Shown here piece after piece: positions 1-5,073 of a DNA stretch of 5,073 bases. The stretch is taken from the NCBI GenBank assembly GCA_020057805.1, contig JAGVFD010000159.1:1-5073 (forward strand), given 5' to 3'. This stretch comes from Sideroxydans sp. (GTDB taxonomy: Bacteria; Pseudomonadota; Gammaproteobacteria; Burkholderiales; Gallionellaceae). The first letter of the stretch is position 1. Every line of letters begins with the position of its first letter. Position numbers and translations under genes: made by a program. The notes beneath the pieces were generated by a model that saw only the letters and a program-made list of their open reading frames with translations, was not told the origin of the DNA and did not search any database.

Positions 1-123
1 ACGGTTGAGCTATTAATGAAGCGTGCGGATACCGCTTTATATCAAGCCAAGCGTGAGGGTAAAAATAATTTTCGCATCGTAACTCACACCGATTTTGTCG
101 AGTGTGATGTGCGGTCGGCGTAA
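1..123 (+). CDS. GGDEF-domain protein, C-terminal end (partial)
   Basis: Only the last 40 codons lie in the window; the gene starts upstream and ends at TAA 121-123. The visible residues include RADTALYQAKREGKNNF, which matches the conserved C-terminal helix of GGDEF domains (the 'AD.ALY.AK..GRN' pattern). Such domains normally make cyclic di-GMP from two GTP, but the GGDEF active-site loop itself lies outside the window, so catalytic competence cannot be judged. About 15 residues follow the domain (ending DVRSA), so GGDEF is the last domain of the protein. The next gene starts 50 bases downstream on the same strand, consistent with co-transcription. The domain call is secure; whether the enzyme is active, and what sensor domain lies upstream, is unknown. 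Confidence 0.88.
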   Translation, partial: TVELLMKRADTALYQAKREGKNNFRIVTHTDFVECDVRSA

Positions 124-161
124 CTCGTCCCATGAGGACTCTGTATCAGTGCAAAGAAAGT

Positions 162-166
162 AGGAG
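162..166 (+). promoter_or_regulatory. Ribosome binding site for the receiver-PAS gene
   Basis: AGGAG sits 7 bases before the ATG at 174. It decides the start: an in-frame ATG at 132 would add 14 residues, but it has no comparable Shine-Dalgarno sequence, and the added residues (rich in Arg and Lys) do not belong to the receiver fold. Confidence 0.8.
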
Positions 167-173
167 AAGAAAC

Positions 174-1028
174 ATGATCAATGACACTGAAATTTTGAAT
201 GCCACCATTCTAATCGTGGACGACCAGCAGGCTAATGTGACACTCATGGAAGAGTTGCTGGGTGATGCGGGATATCGGAACGTGACTTCAACGATGGATC
301 CGTATGCGGTCTGCGACATGCATCGTACCAACCGCTACGACCTGATTCTTCTTGATCTTGAGATGCCTGGCATGGATGGCTTTGAAGTAATGGAAAGCCT
401 AAAAATTATCCAAGCAGATGACTATGCCCCCATCTTGGTAATCACCGCGCAACCTGATCACAAACTGCGCGCGCTCTCTTCTGGCGCTAAAGATTTCATC
501 GCCAAACCATTAGACCTAGTCGAGGTAAAAACCCGCATCCACAACATGCTGGAAGTTCGTTTGTTGTACAAGCAGCTTTCTCAATACAACAAAGAGCTAG
601 AGCAGAAAGTGGCTATCCGCACCGCCGAACTGAGCAAAAGTGAAGCGCGTTTTCGCCGCTTGGCCGAGCTGTCTTCCGACTGGTATTGGGAGCAAGACGA
701 GAACGGTCATTTCACCAAGGTGTACGGCCCTGCACTGGAGATGTTGGGCGTGCAAGAAAGTGACGCAACCGCACCCAAAAGAGAAGACCAAGGCGCGTAC
801 TGGAGTGAGACCAAACAGAAGATGCTGGATGAATTTATTACAGCCAGAAAACCTTTCATCGACTTCGTGTACAGCCGCAACAAGCCAGATGGCACAGAAC
901 AACATCTGATGGTGAGCGGTGAACCTATGTTCGATGCAACAGGACGTTTCATCGGTTACCGAGGTATTGGCAAAGATGTGACTGACTCGATCCACCTTAA
1001 AGAAAAACAGACTGCGCCTGTGGCTTAA
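174..1028 (+). CDS. Response regulator with receiver and PAS domains, no effector domain
   Basis: The predicted cytoplasmic protein has 284 residues. Residues about 10-128 form a CheY-like receiver: the acidic pair D16/D17, phospho-acceptor D61 in LLDLEMPGMDGFEV, T91 and K111 in the KPL motif are all present, so it should accept phosphate from a histidine kinase. Residues about 129-160 are a probable helical linker (KELEQKV..RTAEL..SE), of the type that often joins receivers to downstream modules. Residues about 161-271 are a PAS domain, beginning with SSDWYWEQDENG and closing with a PAC-like segment (GRFIGYRGIGKDVTD). Only 13 residues follow. In many proteins with this layout a GGDEF, EAL, HD-GYP or kinase domain comes next; here there is none. 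The GGDEF gene immediately upstream is a plausible partner, but this is inference. The PAS ligand cannot be predicted from sequence alone. Confidence 0.9.
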   Translation: MINDTEILNATILIVDDQQANVTLMEELLGDAGYRNVTSTMDPYAVCDMHRTNRYDLILLDLEMPGMDGFEVMESLKIIQADDYAPILVITAQPDHKLRALSSGAKDFIAKPLDLVEVKTRIHNMLEVRLLYKQLSQYNKELEQKVAIRTAELSKSEARFRRLAELSSDWYWEQDENGHFTKVYGPALEMLGVQESDATAPKREDQGAYWSETKQKMLDEFITARKPFIDFVYSRNKPDGTEQHLMVSGEPMFDATGRFIGYRGIGKDVTDSIHLKEKQTAPVA

Positions 1029-1045
1029 AGCCATCTCTATAAATT

Positions 1046-1074
1046 CCGTCATACCGGCGCAGGCCGGTATCCAG
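1046..1074 (+). repeat. 29-bp palindromic repeat, copy 1
   Basis: The copy contains a perfect hairpin with 8-bp arms (ATACCGGC / GCCGGTAT, 1051-1070) around a GCAG loop, flanked by CCGTC and CCAG. It begins 17 bases after the stop of the receiver-PAS gene. Its design, ATxCC...GGxAT with a flanking GTC and CCAG, resembles the dispersed 'GTCATTCCCGC..GCGGGAATCCAG' type repeats (dRS3-like in Neisseria, similar ones in other proteobacteria), as recalled from general knowledge and not from a search. Confidence 0.8.
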
Positions 1075-1119
1075 ATAATTAGAAATTCCCTGCGCAAGTG
1101 AGACAACATCAAGATTTTG

Positions 1120-1140
1120 ACTGCTTCGCAGTTTATTTTT
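1120..1140 (+). terminator. Possible factor-independent terminator of the receiver-PAS unit
   Basis: A short stem ACTGC / GCAGT with a three-base TTC loop (1120-1132) is followed by TTATTTTTT. The T-run suits termination of plus-strand transcripts from the signalling genes, but the 5-bp stem is weak. It lies 92 bases past the stop codon, between two palindromic repeats whose hairpins may also affect the transcript end. Confidence 0.4.
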
Positions 1141-1145
1141 TATGA

Positions 1146-1174
1146 CTGGATACCGGCCTCCGCCGGTATGACGG
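1146..1174 (-). repeat. 29-bp palindromic repeat, copy 2 (inverted)
   Basis: This copy is the reverse complement of 1046-1074 with a single difference (28 of 29 bases), located in the loop. The 8-bp hairpin arms are preserved. The two copies are 71 bp apart, so they could pair into a 29-bp stem or each fold alone. Neither is followed by a T-run in either direction, so they are not classical terminators. No clear target-site duplication flanks the pair. Confidence 0.8.
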
Positions 1175-1215
1175 CCTAATAGACAATCCAGGTTAAATAA
1201 AAGTGGTAGTACTGA

Positions 1216-2277
1216 TCAAGCGCTAGGTTTCTTTTCTACTCCACCATCCCGCGCGACCCACTGTTGCATCAGATTCAATCCCACAGCAAGCAGCGTCGGG
1301 CCGATGAAGATGCCGACGAAACCAAACGCCGCCACGCCGCCCATCACCCCTAACAGCAAGAGAATGAAGGGCAGTTGGCTGCCACGGCTGAGCAAGAGCG
1401 GTAACAGCATATTGTCCACGCCGCTAATTAAAATCACGCCCCATATCAACATAAAGAATGACCAGCCGACTTCGCCTTGAAAGAACAGCCAGATGGCCGC
1501 TCCACCCCAGATGAGTGGTGGGCCGATAGGTAGCAAGGCAAGCATCCCAGTGGCAAATCCCAGCAGTAACGCTGCGGGAACACCCGCGATAAAAAATCCG
1601 ATGGCGGCCACAATGCCTTGCGCGAGTGACGTGCCCAGCAAGCCATACATCACACTGCGCACCGTGTTATTGATAATCGTTGCAATCTCTTTCGCATGTG
1701 CGCCTACCACTCGCCGCATGATCCCCTCGATGAATTGCATGAACTCAACCCCGTTGCGATAAAAGAAAAAGCACACGAATGAGGCAAGACTCATCTCTGC
1801 AACGCCCTGCCCTAATAGGATGCCACTCGCAATCAATATGTCTTTGGTGGGCTCTAATATCTTATTGGTGAGCGCTACCATTTCTTCATGGTTTGAGGCG
1901 AGTGTGTGCCAGTAATCATGCACAGCCCCGCCCACCATGGGCAGGGTCGCAACCCACGATGGCGGCTCCATCGGCCCGCGCTGAATTAGTTCACTGATGA
2001 ATACATAGATACCCATCACGTTATCGCTAAGGCTGTAAGCGACAAGTGCGAGGGGGAGAATGACAACGAGGACAAGTGCAAAGGTCATCGTCGTGGCAGC
2101 CCAGTTTTTCCGTCCTTTGAATTGACGTAATAACCACACATAGACTGGCCAACTGGAGATGCACACCACCGCCGCCATCAGCGTCGCCACTAGGAACGGT
2201 TTGAGTACCAAGTAGCACCCCCCCACCAAGATGAATACGGCAGCGAGTTGAGCAAGTTGTTCGATTCGTTTTTCCAT
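1216..2277 (-). CDS. AI-2E family transporter (PerM/YhhT-like)
   Basis: This 353-residue integral inner-membrane protein has the usual length and layout of the AI-2E transporter family (formerly UPF0118). Hydrophobic segments lie near residues 10-32, 33-50, 60-83, 150-173, 208-231, 233-265, 271-288 and 301-335, with a longer hydrophilic stretch around 95-145. Family hallmarks are visible in the C-terminal half: LLPIGPPLIWGG (248-259), GVDNMLLPLLLSRGSQLP (286-303), and LLGVMGGVAAFGFVGIFIGP (308-327). Family members have been linked to autoinducer-2 export or to sodium-proton antiport, so the substrate here cannot be named. ATG 2275-2277 is the only sensible start; its ribosome binding site is weak (GAG about 12 bases upstream). 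It lies 81 bases after the LapA-domain gene, with a terminator-like hairpin between, so it may be expressed separately or by read-through. Confidence 0.9.
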   Translation of the reverse strand: MEKRIEQLAQLAAVFILVGGCYLVLKPFLVATLMAAVVCISSWPVYVWLLRQFKGRKNWAATTMTFALVLVVILPLALVAYSLSDNVMGIYVFISELIQRGPMEPPSWVATLPMVGGAVHDYWHTLASNHEEMVALTNKILEPTKDILIASGILLGQGVAEMSLASFVCFFFYRNGVEFMQFIEGIMRRVVGAHAKEIATIINNTVRSVMYGLLGTSLAQGIVAAIGFFIAGVPAALLLGFATGMLALLPIGPPLIWGGAAIWLFFQGEVGWSFFMLIWGVILISGVDNMLLPLLLSRGSQLPFILLLLGVMGGVAAFGFVGIFIGPTLLAVGLNLMQQWVARDGGVEKKPSA

Positions 2278-2301
2278 TTTCAGGTCTCATTTCACCATGC
2301 T

Positions 2302-2330
2302 GAAACAAAGCGCCCGCGATGAAGCGGGCG
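2302..2330 (-). terminator. Terminator after the LapA-domain gene
   Basis: A perfect 7-bp GC stem (CGCCCGC 2311-2317 with GCGGGCG 2324-2330, six-base loop) is followed on the minus strand by CTTTGTTTC. It lies 28 bases past the LapA-domain stop and before the transporter gene. The strong stem with a moderately T-rich tail fits a factor-independent terminator or attenuator for the upstream minus-strand pair. Confidence 0.65.
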
Positions 2331-2358
2331 TCAGTTGTTGAATGTCAGTACGCTCCGC

Positions 2359-2583
2359 TCATGGCAGATACACCTGCTTGTTTTTCTTTCGATGCAGCAT
2401 GAATGCATGCACGAACCAACCCAATACAAAACCCAGCAGCAAGGTGAAGAAAATCAACAACGCTCTCGATGTGGTCGCCTTCCAGTAGAGGAAACCTACT
2501 TCTACTGGCACAACGTTTTGCGCGATGAATACCACTGCCAAAACAGATAGCAGCAGAATCAATGCAAACTTCATATTCATCAT
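2359..2583 (-). CDS. LapA-domain (DUF1049) small inner-membrane protein
   Basis: This 74-residue protein has two predicted membrane helices: residues about 4-21 and 41-63. Between them lies QNVVPVEVGFLYWKAT, matching the LapA/DUF1049 pattern in which helix 1 ends in QN, followed by a short strand-like loop and then helix 2. The C-terminus is short and basic (HRKKNK). In E. coli, LapA works with LapB in control of lipopolysaccharide synthesis by regulating LpxC turnover, but many stand-alone DUF1049 proteins have no proven role and there is no lapB next to this one. The start at 2583 is favoured by a strong Shine-Dalgarno sequence 8 bases upstream; two further ATG codons follow closely (MMNM), so a start one or three codons later is possible. 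It lies 30 bases after the helical-protein gene and is very probably co-transcribed with it. Confidence 0.85.
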   Translation of the reverse strand: MMNMKFALILLLSVLAVVFIAQNVVPVEVGFLYWKATTSRALLIFFTLLLGFVLGWFVHAFMLHRKKNKQVYLP

Positions 2584-2591
2584 TTGATTTT

Positions 2592-2598
2592 CTCCTCC
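2592..2598 (-). promoter_or_regulatory. Strong ribosome binding site of the LapA-domain gene
   Basis: GGAGGAG on the minus strand lies 8 bases before the ATG at 2583. It sits entirely in the 30-base gap after the preceding gene. It selects the first of the three clustered ATG codons. Confidence 0.75.
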
Positions 2599-2613
2599 GA
2601 TTTCAAACTAGAT

Positions 2614-2901
2614 TTATTTGAACTTGGCGTGTGCATCTGCCATGCCCACTTTCAAGTCATCCCACACTTTGTCAGCGGTCACTTTGACGTCTTCCCACGC
2701 TTCCGCACTGGCGGCGCCCAGTTCTTTCATTTTTTCAGATGCGGATTTTTGTTTTTCGCGAAGTGCCTGCATGGCTTCCGCATGCTTCACCTTCAGGTCA
2801 GCACCGACGTTTTCGGCTTTTGCTTCGAGTAGGTTGAGTTGTGCGCCCCACTCTTTCAATTGAGCGGATTTTTTTTGTTTGTAGGCTTCTTGGATTTCCA
2901 T
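2614..2901 (-). CDS. Small helical (coiled-coil) protein, sll1863 stress-response family-like
   Basis: This 95-residue protein is highly charged and lacks both a signal peptide and a membrane segment. It is predicted almost entirely helical: residues about 5-65 look like a coiled coil rich in Lys, Glu, Ala and Gln, and residues 68-89 show an 11-residue repeat, AWEDVKVTADK followed by VWDDLKVGMAD, typical of amphipathic helices. The layout (early KQKKSAQLKEW, middle ALREKQ, end AWEDVK...VWDDLK) resembles proteins annotated as the sll1863 family of stress-response proteins, recalled from family knowledge and not from a search. No biochemical activity is known to me. The start has GGAG 6 bases upstream (2908-2911). 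It is the first gene of a pair with the LapA-domain gene; the 185-base leader upstream carries an inverted-repeat structure. Confidence 0.8.
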   Translation of the reverse strand: MEIQEAYKQKKSAQLKEWGAQLNLLEAKAENVGADLKVKHAEAMQALREKQKSASEKMKELGAASAEAWEDVKVTADKVWDDLKVGMADAHAKFK

Positions 2902-2954
2902 GATGTTCTCCGTTGTTAAGTGATGATTCGATTTATCCTAAAAAACTTACTTGT

Positions 2955-3068
2955 CCACTAAAGGCACGAAACACAATGGCTTACTTTCACTTCCTGACTC
3001 ATCCATCGTCCCCACAGGCACAACGGAAAATGATTCAGTTTTGTTCGTGCTTTTCGTGACTTTCGTGG
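2955..3068. repeat. Inverted CACGAAA-type repeats framing the intergenic region
   Basis: Plus-strand 2955-2972 (CCACTAAAGGCACGAAAC) and the reverse complement of 3051-3068 (CCACGAAAGTCACGAAAA) match at 15 of 18 positions, so they form inverted ends about 114 bp apart. On the right the motif continues as three 9-bp units on the minus strand (CCACGAAAG, TCACGAAAA, GCACGAACA; 3042-3068). A second, nested inverted pair (2994-3002 with 3030-3038, 8 of 9 matching) lies inside. It could be a small non-coding repeat element or its remnant. It fills most of the gap between the BON gene and the helical-protein gene and holds no credible gene. Confidence 0.5.
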
Positions 3069-3086
3069 TCTAAATGGTTTCAATAT

Positions 3087-3581
3087 TTATTTAGATTTCT
3101 TCACGACCAGATTGTTGTTCACCGAGCTGACACCTGACACAGCGCTGGCCAATCCATTAGCCATGTCACTGTTCGCTTGGGTATCGACTGAACCAGACAA
3201 GGTCACGACACCCTTCACAGTCTTCACACTAATCTGCAAAGTCTTCAATCCATGCTCGGCCAGAATGGCGGCTTTAATCTTGGTGGTAATGCCCGCATCG
3301 TCGATGGCAACGCCTGCTTTATCGCCTTCCTTATTCAAAGAATCCACGACTTCATTCGTTACTTTTTCAATTTTCTGACCTGCTTCGTCTGTCTTTTGAT
3401 CGAATGTTTTTCCTGCTGATTCGGCGGGGCCGGGTTTATTCATTGCATCAGCCAGTTTGTCGGTCTGTTGATCAATCGTTTTGCCTGCTGATTCCGCAGG
3501 ACCTGGTTTGTCGCAGGCGACCAATCCAGCAGCCAGGAACAGTGACAGCAGGACGGTGTTGAGTTTTTGTGAGGCTTTCAT
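3087..3581 (-). CDS. BON-domain lipoprotein
   Basis: This 164-residue exported protein has a lipoprotein signal: a basic start (MKASQK), a hydrophobic core, and lipobox LVAC with Cys23 as the predicted lipidation site. Residues 25-41 and 49-65 are two copies of KPGPAESAGKTxDQxTD, 24 residues apart, in a hydrophilic, probably helical or disordered linker reaching to about residue 90. Residues about 94-162 are a single BON domain (DAGITTKIKAAILAE, then ISVKTVKGVVTLSGSVDT, ending in VSSVNNNLVV). BON domains are thought to bind lipid or membrane surfaces, as in OsmY and DolP; OsmY has two of them, this protein one. The second residue after Cys is Asp, which in enterobacteria acts as an inner-membrane retention signal. 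The start at 3581 has only a modest AGAAAGG ribosome binding site. It is 88 bases after the OmpA-family gene, with a hairpin between. Confidence 0.88.
   Translation of the reverse strand: MKASQKLNTVLLSLFLAAGLVACDKPGPAESAGKTIDQQTDKLADAMNKPGPAESAGKTFDQKTDEAGQKIEKVTNEVVDSLNKEGDKAGVAIDDAGITTKIKAAILAEHGLKTLQISVKTVKGVVTLSGSVDTQANSDMANGLASAVSGVSSVNNNLVVKKSK
3387..3509 (-). repeat. Internal duplication in the BON lipoprotein
   Basis: Segments 3459-3509 and 3387-3437 encode 17-residue copies that differ at only two residues (I/F and Q/K), while the DNA differs at more positions, mostly silent. This suggests an old duplication kept at the protein level. It lies in the linker between the lipidated Cys and the BON domain. 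Confidence 0.75.
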
Positions 3582-3623
3582 TGGATGACCTTTCTAATAA
3601 CTGCATTGCTTCGATGGGGTTTG

Positions 3624-3660
3624 CACAACGCAAGGACTTCGGCACGATGGCCGAAATCCT
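3624..3660 (-). terminator. Terminator-like hairpin after the OmpA-family gene
   Basis: The arms 3633-3643 and 3650-3660 pair over 11 positions with a six-base loop. One pair (3637 with 3656) is a G-U wobble when read from the minus strand but a C-A mismatch from the plus strand, so the fold favours minus-strand RNA. It begins 9 bases past the OmpA-family stop. The following TTGCGTTGT is only moderately T-rich, so termination may be partial or the hairpin may instead protect the transcript end. Confidence 0.5.
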
Positions 3661-3669
3661 ATTCGATGT

Positions 3670-5073
3670 TCATTCCTGTTTTTTATAGTTCAACATGATG
3701 TTGACGCGACGGTTCTCTTGCTGACCTTCCAGCGTAGTTCCGTATGAAACACGACGCGTCTGACCATAAGCTGAAGTGGAAAGACGAGAGCGTGCGATGC
3801 CACCGGTATCCACCAGATAATTCACCACAGCGGTCGCACGTGCTTGTGAGATCACCATGGATTCTTCCGGTGTCAGGCGAACTTTTTCTTTACCCAAGCC
3901 AACCGCTTTGCCCGAGTGACCTTCAACCGTTGCGGTGACCGTTGGATTCACTTTCAAGAAATTCGCCACTTCACGCAAGCCGTCGTAGTACATCGGTTGA
4001 ATCTCGTGCTTGTAGGGATCGAAATCCATCTCTAGCGCCATCGTGGCTCGGGCTGGCATCACTTGCAGGTCGGCAACATCGGTTGCGCAGGCGATAACCG
4101 CACCCACACGACGATTCGCTTGCTTGCCTTCACGTGTGCTGTTGTCGGCGATTGGCAGCGTTGAGCCGTAACCCACGGCTGACAAGCGTGAGGGGTCAAT
4201 CTTCATATCATTGACGAGATAATTCACCACAGACTCGGCACGCTGTTGCGATAGCTTCTGGTTGTATTCAGCCGTGCCAATATCATCCGTGTGACCTTCG
4301 ATGATGGCGGTAGTCTTGGGATATTTTTTCAAGAACGTTCCCACGACTGCCAGCCTCTCCTTGTCGTCACGCTGGATGACATCCTGCTTAATCTCGAATT
4401 GCAAATCGAGAATGCTGCAATACTCCGCCGTTTTAATTTTGACAGGCACGATGACGAATACAGGTGCGGGTGCTGCTTGCACAACTGGGGGCGGTGGAGG
4501 GGGCGCATCCTTAGCAAACTTATAAATCACACCGATTGACAGCATGTTGATATCGCCGTTACTGCCTACTGCGTCATTGATGCGATAACGTTCACCTTCA
4601 AGACGCATGGCGAGTGCCTTGTTGAAATTGTATTGCAGACCCACCCCCGCTTTTAGATTGGCGGTGCTCTTGTTGGGGCTGGCATTCAATGGCGCTGCTA
4701 CCGCACCCGTACTGGCAAACGTATCTTTTGATTCGGCATACTGCATGCCTACGCGTCCAAATGCGGAGAACTTATCGCTTAAGGGCAACATGCCGACCGC
4801 ATCAAAGTTGACGCCTCTAATTTTGATTGTGCCAATCAACGAACCTGCGGGAACGCTGGTCGCTGTATAGCCAAATTGCCCCAAATCAAAATAGCCGCCT
4901 TCTAGTGCGAAATAGCGATTGAACTGATAGCCGCCAAAAAGTTTGAAGGCGATGTTCGTTTCGTCGTTGTTGAAGGTGGCCGAAGTCAAACCAGTGCTCA
5001 ATAGATTTGCTCTGATTCGGTCTTGATCAATCTTCGCGGTTGACTGTCCGATGTTGGCACCCAGTAACCATCC
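3670..5073 (-). CDS. OmpA-family outer-membrane protein with two tandem OmpA-C-like domains (partial, N-terminus outside)
   Basis: The frame is open to the window end, so the true start and signal peptide lie beyond 5073; 467 residues are visible. Numbering from the first visible residue, 1-187 is an OmpA-like beta-barrel, beginning GWLLGANIGQSTAKID and containing KLFGGYQFNRYFALEGGYFDLG. Residues about 190-206 are a Pro/Ala hinge. Residues about 218-330 are an OmpA-C domain with GHTDDIG (Asp263) and the LSQQRAESVVNYL motif (Arg278), the residues that bind diaminopimelate of peptidoglycan in OmpA proteins. Residues about 340-464 form a second, divergent OmpA-C-like domain: the Arg is kept (ISQARATAVVNYL, Arg412) but the Asp position reads GHSG, and an insertion of about 8-9 residues follows. 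Both domains end in NRRV. Two cysteines (219 and 329) bracket the first domain. It probably anchors the outer membrane to the cell wall. The TTG at 4999-5001 is not the start. Confidence 0.92.
   Translation of the reverse strand, partial: GWLLGANIGQSTAKIDQDRIRANLLSTGLTSATFNNDETNIAFKLFGGYQFNRYFALEGGYFDLGQFGYTATSVPAGSLIGTIKIRGVNFDAVGMLPLSDKFSAFGRVGMQYAESKDTFASTGAVAAPLNASPNKSTANLKAGVGLQYNFNKALAMRLEGERYRINDAVGSNGDINMLSIGVIYKFAKDAPPPPPPVVQAAPAPVFVIVPVKIKTAEYCSILDLQFEIKQDVIQRDDKERLAVVGTFLKKYPKTTAIIEGHTDDIGTAEYNQKLSQQRAESVVNYLVNDMKIDPSRLSAVGYGSTLPIADNSTREGKQANRRVGAVIACATDVADLQVMPARATMALEMDFDPYKHEIQPMYYDGLREVANFLKVNPTVTATVEGHSGKAVGLGKEKVRLTPEESMVISQARATAVVNYLVDTGGIARSRLSTSAYGQTRRVSYGTTLEGQQENRRVNIMLNYKKQE

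Noticed and set aside
132..173. Upstream in-frame ATG at 132 as start of the receiver-PAS gene
   Set aside because: No good ribosome binding site precedes it, and the extra 14 basic residues lie outside the receiver fold. The ATG at 174 has AGGAG at ideal spacing.
597..1112. Minus-strand open frame of 171 residues opposite the receiver-PAS gene
   Set aside because: It overlaps a gene with clear conserved domains and has no recognisable domain. Its early WIPACAGMT peptide is just the translated palindromic repeat, a known kind of spurious protein start.
1046..1174. CRISPR array, suggested by 29-bp repeats with a spacer-like gap
   Set aside because: There are only two copies, in opposite orientation, with a 71-bp gap, and no cas genes are nearby. 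Each copy is a full palindrome, as in dispersed intergenic repeats.
1493..1762. Plus-strand open frame opposite the AI-2E family transporter
   Set aside because: It lies fully within a well-supported membrane-protein gene, has no credible ribosome binding site and no recognisable domain; it is a shadow of the real reading frame.
2920..2960. Promoter for the helical-protein gene (minus-strand TGGACA with ATAAAT)
   Set aside because: The spacing is only 15 bases and both boxes are imperfect; it could not be told from chance in this AT-rich leader.
3582..3632. Promoter for the BON lipoprotein gene (minus-strand TTGTGC and TTATTA)
   Set aside because: The spacing is about 22 bases, too long for a normal sigma-70 promoter, and no better pair was seen in the gap.
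4999..5001. TTG as start codon of the OmpA-family gene
   Set aside because: The same frame stays open to the window edge and encodes typical first-strand barrel residues (GWLLGANIGQSTAKID), so the gene begins outside the window.

Overview
The window reads as ordinary chromosomal DNA of a Gram-negative bacterium. The evidence is an OmpA-type outer-membrane protein, a BON lipoprotein with a lipobox, a LapA-domain membrane protein and GGDEF signalling. Moderate GC content and the overall protein style suggest a betaproteobacterium, perhaps near the Nitrosomonadales. That placement is inference and was not tested by search. No phage, integrase, transposase, CRISPR array, tRNA or rRNA was seen.

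Left part, plus strand (1-1028): the last 40 residues of a GGDEF-domain protein (putative diguanylate cyclase) are followed 50 bases later by a complete receiver-PAS protein of 284 residues. The spacing and strong ribosome binding site suggest one transcription unit. The receiver keeps all phosphorylation residues, but the protein has no output domain of its own, so it probably passes its signal to a partner, possibly the adjacent GGDEF protein.

Convergent gap (1029-1215): two nearly identical 29-bp palindromic repeats face each other, 71 bp apart. A short hairpin followed by a T-rich run lies between them. The gap separates the plus-strand signalling genes from five minus-strand genes.

Right part, minus strand (1216-5073), in order of transcription: an OmpA-family protein cut by the window end, with a beta-barrel, a proline-rich hinge and two tandem OmpA-C-like domains; a single-BON lipoprotein; a small amphipathic helical protein resembling the sll1863 stress-response family; a two-TM LapA-domain protein; and an AI-2E family (PerM/YhhT-like) transporter. 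Terminator-like hairpins after the OmpA gene and after the LapA gene break this row into separate or attenuated units. The helical protein and the LapA protein, 30 bases apart, are the clearest operon pair.

The minus-strand set looks like an envelope-maintenance or stress group: peptidoglycan anchoring, periplasmic BON protein, small helical protein and inner-membrane proteins. The joint role is inference from family membership and proximity. There is no stretch over 300 bases without a gene. The two largest gaps (1029-1215 and 2902-3086) both carry inverted-repeat structures. I see no convincing wholly new system. The best leads are the degenerate second OmpA-C domain, the orphan receiver-PAS protein and the two intergenic repeat elements.
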